Origin: a virus
Length of the DNA stretch: 64,000 nt
Reading direction: 5' to 3' (one strand)
Virus record (IMG/VR): IMGVR_UViG_3300031576_000002
Location: 62,001 to 126,000 of that record
The position numbers and the translations under genes are program-made. This document shows, in pieces, positions 27,127-34,970 of this stretch (positions are counted from its first letter, which is position 1; each line of letters opens with the position of its first letter). Under the pieces are notes generated by a model that was not told the origin of the DNA, searched no databases, and saw nothing but the letters and a program-made list of their open reading frames with translations.

Positions 27127-27488
27127 CAGCCTTTCCTTTCAACCAGCAGTGCTTCTGTCCAGGCTCTCACACCTGGAAGAGGCTCGGCAATCCGCATGTA
27201 GATTCGGGGGGCTCTTCCTGTCTGCTTTGCCATATCTCGTGCGATGCGGATGACAGTGGGAATGTTCTCCGGAGTCTCTTTCGTGCCCTTTTCCTTGAGC
27301 GCGATTCTACCCTGGCCGCCTCTTGCCGTCGCTTCCAGCCGATTGATGAAGTCTACGTCGCCTGCTTCCGCCGCTTGCATCACGGCTTCGGTGTAGCCCT
27401 GCCGTACAAAGGCGTTCGTCTGCTCCGCCGGCAGTGCCTTCAAGTAATTCTGGAACTGCTGAATGGCTCTGGTATCTACATTAAACAT
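27126..27488 (-). CDS. Small head-tail joining protein, unknown family
   Basis: 120 residues, helical first half, then beta strands (RIYMRIAEPLPGVRAWTEAL). Abuts the next gene at base 27126. Length, composition and place fit HK97 gp10-like minor connector proteins, but I see no decisive signature. Confidence 0.5.
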   Translation of the reverse strand: MFNVDTRAIQQFQNYLKALPAEQTNAFVRQGYTEAVMQAAEAGDVDFINRLEATARGGQGRIALKEKGTKETPENIPTVIRIARDMAKQTGRAPRIYMRIAEPLPGVRAWTEALLVERKG

Positions 27489-27771
27489 GATTCGAGTACA
27501 CCTTTGCGCCGAGAAGATCGCTCAGCGCCGCGATTGGCTCTTCCGATTCTACGCGAAGCAGCAAAGCTTTGCGGTTCCGAAAGCACACTTTTTCTCCGGC
27601 CAGAAGCGCAGATGAAAAGGGATGCGGGACTCGCAACACGATCGGGCTAGTGGGAGTTTCGGTAGCAGGAGAGATTCGTACTTCGACCGTGCTGTCGGGA
27701 TCCCATCCTGCCGTTACTTCCGACACAACTCCTAAGAGTTCATCCGGGCAGGCAGAGTGCCAGGCGTACAT
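27481..27771 (-). CDS. Small beta-rich head-tail joining protein, unknown
   Basis: 96 residues, mostly beta (STVEVRISPATETPTSPIVL). Overlaps the following gene by 8 bases and the preceding PagL-like gene by one base (TGATG), so translation is probably coupled. Size fits a stopper protein of the head-tail joint (inference only). Confidence 0.5.
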   Translation of the reverse strand: MYAWHSACPDELLGVVSEVTAGWDPDSTVEVRISPATETPTSPIVLRVPHPFSSALLAGEKVCFRNRKALLLRVESEEPIAALSDLLGAKVYSNHV

Positions 27772-28262
27772 CAGAATGCCCAGCCTGCGGAAAATACAAC
27801 GGAGTTGATCCCGCCATTCGGTGCATCAAGGCCGGCATTCGATAGATGGTGGATTCGAGTTCCAAGCTCCAGTTCCTCGATTACACGCACGCTCGCGCCG
27901 GCTTGCAGCAGGAACATGACCTTGTCCGCCTGCCCACGCGCCCCATCGAAATCCGTATAGCCCGCGCCTGCATCTGCTCTTGCTGTAAAGCGGCTGTACT
28001 GGACACGACCTCCGCCGTACAGGAACGCGCCCCAGCCGTGGTACGGCGCATAGACACCCAAACCTTGAAGGCCGATCGCGCCCTTGAGGTACTCGAAAAG
28101 TACAGGAGTTCGACTCTCTACTTCGACCAGACCGAGGCGTGAATCAACCAGGTTCCCGTTTCGCGTACCGCCCAAGGGAACGCCGAATCCCCAGCCTGCT
28201 TCGATAGAAGGCTGCGCTTGCGCCGCAGTTGCAAGCAGCAGGAGGAAGGCCAGCGTTCGCAT
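27771..28262 (-). CDS. PagL-like outer-membrane lipid A deacylase
   Basis: 163 residues from the ATG at 28262, which overlaps the upstream stop (TGATG); a GTG one codon earlier is the alternative. Sec signal peptide MRTLAFLLLLATAAQA then Gln. The mature part alternates as an 8-stranded beta-barrel and ends in Phe, as outer-membrane proteins do. The segment HLSNAGLDAPNGGIN has the PagL catalytic pair His139 and Ser141; the position of the third PagL residue (Glu140 in Pseudomonas aeruginosa) is Asn153 here. PagL removes the 3-O-acyl chain of lipid A. In a phage it would alter the host outer membrane. Confidence 0.8.
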   Translation of the reverse strand: MRTLAFLLLLATAAQAQPSIEAGWGFGVPLGGTRNGNLVDSRLGLVEVESRTPVLFEYLKGAIGLQGLGVYAPYHGWGAFLYGGGRVQYSRFTARADAGAGYTDFDGARGQADKVMFLLQAGASVRVIEELELGTRIHHLSNAGLDAPNGGINSVVFSAGWAF

Positions 28263-29155
28263 CACGTTCGCACGACTGGAATCTTAGTTCTCGGATCGTT
28301 CTCTTCTAGCAGGACTGCCGTGAATTTCTGGCTTTTCAAGCGGGACTGGCCGTTGGCGAATCCAAGCCCCCAGTCCAGCTCGTTCATCACGACTTCGTAG
28401 TATGCGTTGTTCGCAGCGCGAACGAGCAGATCGTGTTCGAGGATCACGGGCGTGAAAGGCGGCACGGAGGTCCACCATTCGATTCTACTTGCGCGCGTCA
28501 TACCCGCAGGCTGCACGGAGAGATCACCGGGTTCGGCAGGAAGCGCCAGTGGAATGATGTGCGGCGCGGTAACGCCGCGGAAGAGGCGCTTGGGGTCCAG
28601 GAATTGCCGGTAGCCTCGCAGACTCGTCTCCTTAGAGGGGAAGTTGTCTACGACCGGCTGACGGCTGTGGAAGTCAGTAGCAGGAGAAATCCAACGGTAC
28701 AGGACGTGAACGGGGTCCGTGCCGTTGTGGGGCGGAGCATTGAGGATGAGGTAGACCACTCCTGGCAGGGGGTTATCACTCGCGTCTACACGCCTTGCTT
28801 GAAAGTCGAGAGAGAACTGAGCTGCATTCGGTGAGAAGGTATCCTTGTCCTGAATCTGAGTTAGCTCGATCGCACCGAAGCTGGTCGTGAGCGTCGCCTC
28901 GAACCCTTCCGAGTCGGGGAATTCTTCCGGCGGATCTCGCTCTTCGTGCCAGATGACGGTACGCGGCAATCTTACGTCAGGGTCGAGATCATAGTTTCCG
29001 AGCGTCTTCACCACTCGATCGGAGTCGTAGCGCCGCTGGAGAAGATAGAACGGCTCGCCTCCAAACTGGAGGTACTCGTCCTGGTGCGCGATGACAATGT
29101 CAAGCGCACCCGTGGCGTCAAGGACGTGCCAGGGTTCGACCCAGAAGCGACTCAT
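28262..29155 (-). CDS. Virion structural protein, unknown family
   Basis: 297 residues, beta-rich, starting MSRFWVEPWHVLDATGALDI. It overlaps the upstream membrane protein by 4 bases. No motif recognised; sits among neck and host-envelope genes. A virion role is inferred from its composition and place. Confidence 0.5.
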   Translation of the reverse strand: MSRFWVEPWHVLDATGALDIVIAHQDEYLQFGGEPFYLLQRRYDSDRVVKTLGNYDLDPDVRLPRTVIWHEERDPPEEFPDSEGFEATLTTSFGAIELTQIQDKDTFSPNAAQFSLDFQARRVDASDNPLPGVVYLILNAPPHNGTDPVHVLYRWISPATDFHSRQPVVDNFPSKETSLRGYRQFLDPKRLFRGVTAPHIIPLALPAEPGDLSVQPAGMTRASRIEWWTSVPPFTPVILEHDLLVRAANNAYYEVVMNELDWGLGFANGQSRLKSQKFTAVLLEENDPRTKIPVVRT

Positions 29156-29439
29156 GCTGTAGGTGAAGGTAAGAGTGGAGCTGCGGGCGGTGCAGCCGGC
29201 GGAACTTCGGCTGGGGGAGTAGGCGGCTTACGCGCAGCAAGCGGAGGGCGCATGGCAAAGTACGCGCCCACAACGGTCATGACCAAAGCGCTAAACTGAT
29301 CGTTCGGAAGATCAATCGCAACTCCCAGAAGAGGACCACAAGCCCTGAGAGTTACAAGTCCGAGGTAGGTCCAGACCACGGAAAGCGTGATGATGGCTCG
29401 AATGCTGCCCTCTGGAAGATTAAGGCTCCCGCGTTTCAT
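29152..29439 (-). CDS. Two-helix membrane protein, holin candidate
   Basis: 95 residues. Two hydrophobic helices (IRAIITLSVVWTYLGLVTL, ~13-31; FSALVMTVVGAYFAM, ~49-63) and a very proline/alanine-rich tail. Size and topology fit class II holins. The M15 peptidase that could be its endolysin partner lies 10 kb upstream, not next to it, so the assignment is tentative. Confidence 0.5.
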   Translation of the reverse strand: MKRGSLNLPEGSIRAIITLSVVWTYLGLVTLRACGPLLGVAIDLPNDQFSALVMTVVGAYFAMRPPLAARKPPTPPAEVPPAAPPAAPLLPSPTA

Positions 29440-29810
29440 GGACGCAGTGTCCCACGGCCAAAGCGCGGTACTTTGACGAGTTGTGGCTGCTCACCTTTCG
29501 GCTTGATGAGCACCGCTTCCTGCCCGTAGCGGCGTCCGTAATCAAGGGCCTGGCTGAGGGGCATGTTCTCAACGCGAATATCGAGTTCCTTCTGCCCCCG
29601 CCAGTTACCCGGCTCTACCCGAAGCCGGGGAAAGCGCTCCTTCAATTCGTCGAGAAGCTGCCAGTGCCGTTCTAGGTTCTTTGCTTCTGGCGCACCAGGG
29701 TTGAAGGCGGAGACGACCGCGTACTCCCAATGTTGAGCGTTCCGGCCCAGCCCGTAGTCGAGAACTTCGCGGACTGGATTCAGGAAGCGCCTGCGCTTAG
29801 GCGAGCCCAT
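29436..29810 (-). CDS. DUF3293-like protein
   Basis: 124 residues. The layout resembles DUF3293: YAVVSAFNPGAPEAKNLERH, then a Gly-x-Trp segment (VEPGNWRGQKELDIRV) and an end of the type YGQEAVLIKPKG. DUF3293 has no known function in bacteria or phages. Overlaps the downstream holin candidate and the upstream gene. Confidence 0.6.
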   Translation of the reverse strand: MGSPKRRRFLNPVREVLDYGLGRNAQHWEYAVVSAFNPGAPEAKNLERHWQLLDELKERFPRLRVEPGNWRGQKELDIRVENMPLSQALDYGRRYGQEAVLIKPKGEQPQLVKVPRFGRGTLRP

Positions 29811-30090
29811 GGGAAAGGTCGATCAGGCGGTCCATGAAGACCTCGGCGAACTGCTCGGCCGCGAACTCGGGATCCTCTTCAGCACCTACCTGGTCGCGGT
29901 AGCGCGCTTCAAAAAGGCGGTCCGCGTACAGCTTGAGGTCGCCCGAGTTGACTGCGACCTGTGCGTTCTGGCGGTCTTCCAACCACGTCTTCTCGGCTGC
30001 CTCTTCCGCAAGCTCTCGAAGGTCGAGAGCGCTGGACGCCAGCTTAGAGATGGCGCCATGAAGAGCGGATCGGGCAAATTTTTGTCTCAC
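29797..30090 (-). CDS. Small helical protein, unknown
   Basis: 97 residues, helical and acidic in the second half (QVGAEEDPEFAAEQFAEVFM). Overlaps the DUF3293-like gene by 14 bases. No family recognised. Confidence 0.5.
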   Translation of the reverse strand: MRQKFARSALHGAISKLASSALDLRELAEEAAEKTWLEDRQNAQVAVNSGDLKLYADRLFEARYRDQVGAEEDPEFAAEQFAEVFMDRLIDLSHGLA

Positions 30091-30093
30091 CGC

Positions 30094-30279
30094 CTACCCC
30101 TCTCGCTTTCCGTGAACGGCGCGGTAGCTGACGCTTTGCATCATCGGGCTCCGCGGATCCAGTCCTACCGGATCCAGCTTCCACAGCGGCACTACAGAGG
30201 CAGTCGTCTGCTTGCCGACTCTTGCAGCGCGTTGCTTGCGGGCACGCTTGGTATTCTTGCGGACTTGCTTAGATGTCAT
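30094..30279 (-). CDS. Small basic protein, unknown
   Basis: 61 residues, strongly basic N-terminus (MTSKQVRKNTKRARKQRAAR), which suggests nucleic-acid contact. Ends 3 bases before the next gene. No family recognised. Confidence 0.5.
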   Translation of the reverse strand: MTSKQVRKNTKRARKQRAARVGKQTTASVVPLWKLDPVGLDPRSPMMQSVSYRAVHGKREG

Positions 30280-30288
30280 GGAGTCCTC

Positions 30289-30420
30289 TCAGGTGTATGG
30301 ATTTTTCCAGAGTACCGTTACGATGCCCGCCAAGAGTAGCACGATCCAGGCGCGTACGATACCGGCTACGAGCAAGGCGACGAAATTGATTCCTGCCAAA
30401 GTTCGAGCCGCAAAGTCCAC
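30289..30420 (-). CDS. 43-residue single-helix membrane protein
   Basis: GTG start with a good Shine-Dalgarno (GGAGG, 5 bases upstream). Reads MDFAARTLAGINFVALLVAG, then IVRAWIVLLLAGIVTVLW and a short tail: one long or two short hydrophobic helices. It is followed within 10 bases by the basic-protein gene. Possible holin/antiholin or membrane anchor; size alone does not tell. Confidence 0.6.
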   Translation of the reverse strand: MDFAARTLAGINFVALLVAGIVRAWIVLLLAGIVTVLWKNPYT

Positions 30421-30471
30421 GGTGCCCTCCTTGCCGGAAGCATCTTAGCCGCTTGCAAGGAAGGAGCTACA

Positions 30472-30900
30472 TCATCTTTTGCGCCGGTAGCCGTGGCGGG
30501 CGGCGTGAGCGTCCAGCACTCGCCCGACTTCTGCACGGGCCTTGTCGTTCCAGGAGCCCCAAGGCATCTCGTCTTCCAGCACTTCGCGGCTGGCCTCGAT
30601 GCCGCAGTCGTAGGAAGAGGACAACGACTTGGTCGCTTCCAGGCAGCTCTCGAAGTGCATGACCATGGCCGCAATCCCACGCTGCATTCTCTTGGCCGCC
30701 GCTTCGACCCCGGGCTCGTCTACCCGAAGCCCCCACGCTGCGGGCGTCACGGGAATGTTGTAACGCTGAATATATTTTCCAAGTCGCTTCCGCTCTTCCG
30801 CCTTCTTGGCAATACGCGGCATCAAATCAACAACCTGGGCGGGCTCGGTAGGAGGGCTCTTGATAAAGCCTAGCTCTTTGCGCAATCGCGGAGTTCTCAT
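30472..30900 (-). CDS. Helical protein of unknown function
   Basis: 142 residues from the ATG at 30900, chosen because it overlaps the upstream stop (ATGA); a longer frame to 31008 exists but would run over that gene. Basic ends, central helices (AAAKRMQRGIAAMVMHFESC). No family recognised. Confidence 0.5.
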   Translation of the reverse strand: MRTPRLRKELGFIKSPPTEPAQVVDLMPRIAKKAEERKRLGKYIQRYNIPVTPAAWGLRVDEPGVEAAAKRMQRGIAAMVMHFESCLEATKSLSSSYDCGIEASREVLEDEMPWGSWNDKARAEVGRVLDAHAARHGYRRKR

Positions 30901-31091
30901 TTTGAACAGACTACCGCTCGCAATTCTTTGTCTAGGTGCTGCCCGCAACGCTTGCAACTGATTGGTTCTTCTTCGACGGTCTTCCAGAGCCGCCCCAGTC
31001 GCCCCCACTTTCCGCAGAACATCGTCACGATTTCGTCGCGCCCCTGGACAACATGTACAGTCCCACTGGGAGTGTAGCGGGCCAGGTTCAC
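30897..31091 (-). CDS. Small CxxC (zinc-binding-like) protein
   Basis: 64 residues starting at a GTG whose last bases overlap the upstream stop (GTGA). Ends with ISCKRCGQHLDKELRAVVCS, a CxxC and a further Cys, with another Cys at residue 26, so one zinc site is plausible. A longer frame upstream overlaps a real gene and is rejected. Role unknown. Confidence 0.6.
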   Translation of the reverse strand: MNLARYTPSGTVHVVQGRDEIVTMFCGKWGRLGRLWKTVEEEPISCKRCGQHLDKELRAVVCSK

Positions 31092-31375
31092 GCCGATGCG
31101 AACTCGGGGAGAGGCAGCCACCGCGATCGATCCTCGGGCGGATCGAGAACGACCCGTACCCACATCGGGTTGATGTATCCCGTCAAGTTCTCCAAGTTGA
31201 TCTCTGAAACCAGGAGATCGTCTGCGTCTTGATAGATCGTAGTCAGGTAGCCCACGTAGGCACGGGCAGCGTCCTCGCAGGAGAATACGGGAATCCACAC
31301 GCAACGGCTCTCGCAGAATGGATGGATCATGAACGGCGCATGTCCTTCTTCACGGACGATGAAAAAGACTTGCAC
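31088..31375 (-). CDS. Small protein of unknown function
   Basis: 95 residues with a beta-alpha pattern (FFIVREEGHAPFMIHPF; CVWIPVFSCEDAARAYVGYL). GTGA overlap with the next gene and one base from the J-domain gene. No family recognised. Confidence 0.5.
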   Translation of the reverse strand: MQVFFIVREEGHAPFMIHPFCESRCVWIPVFSCEDAARAYVGYLTTIYQDADDLLVSEINLENLTGYINPMWVRVVLDPPEDRSRWLPLPEFASA

Positions 31376-31376
31376 G

Positions 31377-31985
31377 TTAGATTCTCAGGAAGTAACGGAA
31401 CTCTTCGCACATTCGCGGACTGCCAAACTCATAACCTTCGTAGTAAAAGTGTTCTCCATAGCAGTGGTAGGGCCATACAATCTTTAGGCGGTCCGAGTGG
31501 TACTCCACGGCGGCTTTGAGTTTTACCCCGTGCTCTAACTTCAGCCAATCTGCAAACTCGTATATGACCTCGTGAAAGACTTGAGTGTTTACAGGGAGTT
31601 CGTACTCCTGCGTGAACTTTTTGCCATCAAACACCATCAGCTTGCAAATACTGATGTCGCCGGCAACGGTCCGGCAGAGAGCGTCCAACCTGCGGCGCAA
31701 AAGGGCAAAGCTCGAAGCTGGCTCTGCGTAGGGCTCTTCTTTAGAAGGTCGCGACGTAGGGCGCTCTGGTCGCGGAAGCGTTCGGAATCCTGACTTTGCC
31801 AGGATTCGATACGCTTCGTTGATCGCCTTCATCCGTTCCTCGGCCATGTCCCGGAACTGCTTGGGCGCACGGTCAGGGTGATAGGCGAGACTCAGAAAGC
31901 GATAGACCTTCTTGATGTCCGCTTTGTCCGCGGACATGGAAACACCTAGCACCTGACAAGCTTCTTGGGGCGTGGAAAGCGGCAT
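31377..31985 (-). CDS. J-domain (DnaJ-like) protein
   Basis: 202 residues. Residues ~1-65 form a J domain: helix II, then the diagnostic HPD tripeptide in AYHPDRAPKQF, then INEAYRIL of helix III. J domains stimulate Hsp70 ATPase, so this should recruit host DnaK. The remaining ~135 residues are unlike DnaJ (no G/F or zinc part) and may bind a phage client. Confidence 0.85.
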   Translation of the reverse strand: MPLSTPQEACQVLGVSMSADKADIKKVYRFLSLAYHPDRAPKQFRDMAEERMKAINEAYRILAKSGFRTLPRPERPTSRPSKEEPYAEPASSFALLRRRLDALCRTVAGDISICKLMVFDGKKFTQEYELPVNTQVFHEVIYEFADWLKLEHGVKLKAAVEYHSDRLKIVWPYHCYGEHFYYEGYEFGSPRMCEEFRYFLRI

Positions 31986-31986
31986 A

Positions 31987-32568
31987 CTACCGCCGTGACA
32001 ATGGATACGCGATATGCACGGCCCTAGAAGCGGCCAGAACCGCCTCTTTCCACCTATCGTACTCGCGCAGCCCTTCCCGCCAAGCGGCTGGACTCAAATC
32101 TCTCGGATCGAGCGAAGTAAACGCTTCGTCGATGCGTTCGGCGTCATTCGAGAAGAAGACGGAGCGCCACCCTTCAGGCGGCCCTTGTCCCCGGCCAAAG
32201 CCTGAGAATCCGGACTCCTTGGCGTACTGCTGGAAAGACACAATCTGATCGTCCATCACGTTGAAGCTGGAGTCTGAGTGCTCGATCTCATGCCGAAGGC
32301 GTTTGACTAGATCATCTCGGGTGCTGAGGTCAAGATCATTGCGCTCCGCCTGGAACTTCTTGAGCACGGCTAGGAGTCCCTGCTCTTCCCAGGTATTCCA
32401 GAACTCACCAATTCCCGGACGCTGAAAGCCAGGATCCTCGGACATGATGTCCTGGACTTTTTCGAGCGTGTCTTGAACGGTCTTGCGCTGCTTCTGGATA
32501 CGGCGTTCGCCGAGGTCGATGACATCGGCCTGAGAGAAGCGTTGAAGTACAGCCTGGAGGCGTTTCAT
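31987..32568 (-). CDS. Helical protein with amphipathic N-terminal leader
   Basis: 193 residues. The ATG at 32568 overlaps the upstream stop (ATGA) and is preferred over one 11 codons further up. Starts MKRLQAVLQRFSQADVIDLG, one of several proteins here with the same short amphipathic leader. Mostly helical, charged. No family recognised. Confidence 0.6.
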   Translation of the reverse strand: MKRLQAVLQRFSQADVIDLGERRIQKQRKTVQDTLEKVQDIMSEDPGFQRPGIGEFWNTWEEQGLLAVLKKFQAERNDLDLSTRDDLVKRLRHEIEHSDSSFNVMDDQIVSFQQYAKESGFSGFGRGQGPPEGWRSVFFSNDAERIDEAFTSLDPRDLSPAAWREGLREYDRWKEAVLAASRAVHIAYPLSRR

Positions 32569-32798
32569 TTTGATCTCGGCCCGAACTGAGTCTTGACCCA
32601 TTCCAGAGAGCTTGCTCTACCGTCTCCGAACTGATTCCAGAAAGCGTGAAAGGTTCCCTCGGGGTAAGGAAAGAGGGCTTGGTAGAGGTAGAGCTTGTCC
32701 CTGATGTTGTCTTTGTCGTGGATCCGTTGAATCTTGGACTCGTAGGGCTCCTGGACAGGAGCAGAGAAGCGGTGGAGGATGGAGGTGAGGGGGCTCAT
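32565..32798 (-). CDS. Small protein with SPLT leader
   Basis: 77 residues from the ATG at 32798 (MSPLTSILHRFSAPVQEPYE). A longer frame to 32894 overlaps the upstream gene and is rejected. The leader matches the start of the nucleotidyltransferase gene 940 bases upstream. Function unknown; leader suggests co-targeting (inference). Confidence 0.6.
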   Translation of the reverse strand: MSPLTSILHRFSAPVQEPYESKIQRIHDKDNIRDKLYLYQALFPYPEGTFHAFWNQFGDGRASSLEWVKTQFGPRSK

Positions 32799-32803
32799 TG
32801 TGC

Positions 32804-33160
32804 TCACGCGAATGTAAGATACTCCGGTGAAGCAAAGATGTTTCGCCGTTTCAAGGGCTCCGGAGATTCTGCTTCGCACCAGCGTTTCGTCCACGGCAGT
32901 GAATCAATGTCGGGGAACAGATAGAAAGGGGCTCTCATACCTCCGACCGCAGAGGTCCATGCAGGGGGCTTCTGCCCCTTCCGAAGGGCGAGTAGCTCGA
33001 TGATGGCGGCAGCTAGGGCTAGTTCTTCTGAACTTCCCAGGCAGGGTCTTTCTACCTCCCCGAGGTTATCGACAGAGCGCAGAAGCTCCATCGTCCACGC
33101 ACGCACGTAAAAATCGTTCTGTGCGTGCGCAGCAACTGCAATCTTTTCAAGTAGGCTCAT
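32804..33160 (-). CDS. Small helical protein, unknown
   Basis: 118 residues from the ATG at 33160 (MSLLEKIAVAAHAQND), 14 bases inside the end of the upstream gene, with an AAGG stretch upstream as ribosome site. Helical body, Cys/Trp-containing middle. Unknown function. Confidence 0.55.
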   Translation of the reverse strand: MSLLEKIAVAAHAQNDFYVRAWTMELLRSVDNLGEVERPCLGSSEELALAAAIIELLALRKGQKPPAWTSAVGGMRAPFYLFPDIDSLPWTKRWCEAESPEPLKRRNIFASPEYLTFA

Positions 33161-33734
33161 GAAGCCTTCCCCACAAATCGTCAAAGGCATACTGCATTTT
33201 AAGCTCTCGGCCTTTTTGAAGAAAGGGCTGCAAACTTTCCCAGACACTCTCTTTGCTCGCATCTTCTGCCAAAGCCTTGAGCAGTTCCGTAGCGTCTCCG
33301 TAGTCACCCGCTCCACGCCAAGCCCCCAGCTTCAGAGCTAGCAACTGTTCTGTAGAGGGCTGAGAAGCTGTGATCCCTTCTGATTGTACCAGAACAGGAC
33401 CCTCGGATAGAACATCGACATAGCCCTTGGCCGCATCATTGAGCCAGTCACGGGGCCAGTTGTTCTCTGCGGCTACCGCCTCTGCCCATTTCCGCACGAG
33501 CTGTGCATTGGGCGATAGAATGACGACGTCAACATCTTTGGTGGACTCTCGGGTGCGGTAGCCAAGAACCATAGCAGCGCCACCAAGAACGACCAAATGG
33601 ATCTGTTGACCATCGGCATGGGCAAGTTCGCCGAGTCGGGTAAGGCCGGATTGAATATCGGAAAAGTTGAAGGAGGAGTCTGCGGGAGACGCGGAAAGGC
33701 AGAGGCGACGGAGGATAGCTGTGAGGGGGCTCAT
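33147..33734 (-). CDS. Nucleotidyltransferase-fold protein (AbiEii/MNT-like) with SPLT leader
   Basis: 195 residues from the ATG at 33734, which overlaps the stop of the homing endonuclease (ATGA). Leader MSPLTAILRRLCLSA is followed by a nucleotidyltransferase signature: VVLGGAAMVLGYRTRESTKD and VDVVIL, the GG plus D-x-D arrangement of AbiEii/MNT-type enzymes. These transfer a nucleotide to RNA or protein, often as toxins. Here it could act on host targets after injection or counter defence (inference). Confidence 0.75.
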   Translation of the reverse strand: MSPLTAILRRLCLSASPADSSFNFSDIQSGLTRLGELAHADGQQIHLVVLGGAAMVLGYRTRESTKDVDVVILSPNAQLVRKWAEAVAAENNWPRDWLNDAAKGYVDVLSEGPVLVQSEGITASQPSTEQLLALKLGAWRGAGDYGDATELLKALAEDASKESVWESLQPFLQKGRELKMQYAFDDLWGRLHEPT

Positions 33735-34936
33735 GCTGCGGCCTGGACGAGACGGGGTATGCCGAGGAAGGTGCGGAGGCGCTTGCGGACTAGCTTGCGG
33801 CCTTCCTTGGACTTCAGTTCGCACTCCCACACAATGAGCAATTTCCATCCTGCATCAGCTAGAGCTTCTGCCTTTGCTTTATCACGTAGTACGGCGGCGA
33901 TCTGCGGAACGTACTTAGGAGTGTACGGCTGATGCCATTCATTACCAACAGCGTGTGCATGCCAAAAGCATCCATTGCACTCTATCGCTACTTTAGTTTG
34001 TAAGAGCGCGATGTCGAGGGCTCGCTTCTTACCACGCTGGTAGCGATGGTCAAAAGTGTAATCAGTTTGAAACTCTACCCCCAGTTTGCGCAAAATTCTC
34101 TGGACACGGCGTTCAGGTAGCGAATCCTTGACTGGCTGGCAACGGCGTAACGGAATACCGAACTTCTTCACTCGGTCGGCTATGGTACTCGTGGTGCAAT
34201 GAAAGCATCGAGCAATTTCCGGAATTGTCAGCTTTTGAGCTGTATAGAGCCCTTCTAGCGACTCTTTTGTAATATCGGGCCTTCGCTCACGATCCGGCCA
34301 GTTACCAGCTTCGATTGTTCTTTTAGCCCAAATCTTCGTCGCCGTTACTGTATCGCGCCTTTTTACCCCACTTCTTTCCAGGCGGTCAATAATAGTAGTT
34401 GTATCAACTTTAAGTTCTGCTGCAAGACTCGAAGCGCTCCTGCCGTCCTTGTATTGAACGACTATGTACGCATCATCAAGCTCTTTAGCCGCAAAACTCT
34501 TCCTAACGCTTACCCCTTGTGCAGACATGTAACTGCGTACGGTAAGACCGTCAAGCCCGGTACGGTTAGCTATCTCTCTGATACTATGCCCTGCCTTGTA
34601 GAGAGACACTATTTCAGAAGACTTTTCTGCGTACTTCCTCCATTCGTACTTGTAGACTCCCGCAAGAGTCAAACGATTTATTACGATTTTCTCTGTTGTT
34701 TCTACTTCGCGTGCAATCGCTCGCGGACCTTTTCCCGTCTGGTAGAGCTGTAAGATACGTTCAGCATCGACCTCAACTCTTCCAGGGCACTTTTCGATGA
34801 TAACCCCCGCTTCGCGCAGTCTGGACTTGACGAGCTTTCTGGAAACTCCTAAAGAAGCCGCCAAAGCGCTTAGGCTTTCCCGCGCCTTGTAGCGTGCAAC
34901 TAGCACGGCCGAGTTGAGATGGATTTGGCGTTTCAT
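33731..34936 (-). CDS. Vsr-like homing endonuclease with five helix-turn-helix units
   Basis: 401 residues from the ATG at 34936 (MKRQIHLNSAVLVARYK); an in-frame start 40 codons earlier lies inside the intein-bearing gene and is rejected. Five tandem helix-turn-helix units of ~60 residues (for example LSALAASLGVSRKLVKSRL, IPEIARCFHCTTSTIADRV) precede a Vsr/EDxHD-type nuclease: TDYTFDHRYQ, RALDIALLQTKVAIECNGCF and WHAH. Vsr-like homing nucleases are known beside inteins and split genes. Its stop overlaps the next gene. Located 35 bases after the gene with two mini-inteins. Confidence 0.88.
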   Translation of the reverse strand: MKRQIHLNSAVLVARYKARESLSALAASLGVSRKLVKSRLREAGVIIEKCPGRVEVDAERILQLYQTGKGPRAIAREVETTEKIVINRLTLAGVYKYEWRKYAEKSSEIVSLYKAGHSIREIANRTGLDGLTVRSYMSAQGVSVRKSFAAKELDDAYIVVQYKDGRSASSLAAELKVDTTTIIDRLERSGVKRRDTVTATKIWAKRTIEAGNWPDRERRPDITKESLEGLYTAQKLTIPEIARCFHCTTSTIADRVKKFGIPLRRCQPVKDSLPERRVQRILRKLGVEFQTDYTFDHRYQRGKKRALDIALLQTKVAIECNGCFWHAHAVGNEWHQPYTPKYVPQIAAVLRDKAKAEALADAGWKLLIVWECELKSKEGRKLVRKRLRTFLGIPRLVQAAA

Positions 34937-34970
34937 GCAGCGGGCAATTTTATAGCAACTGCGTAGAACA

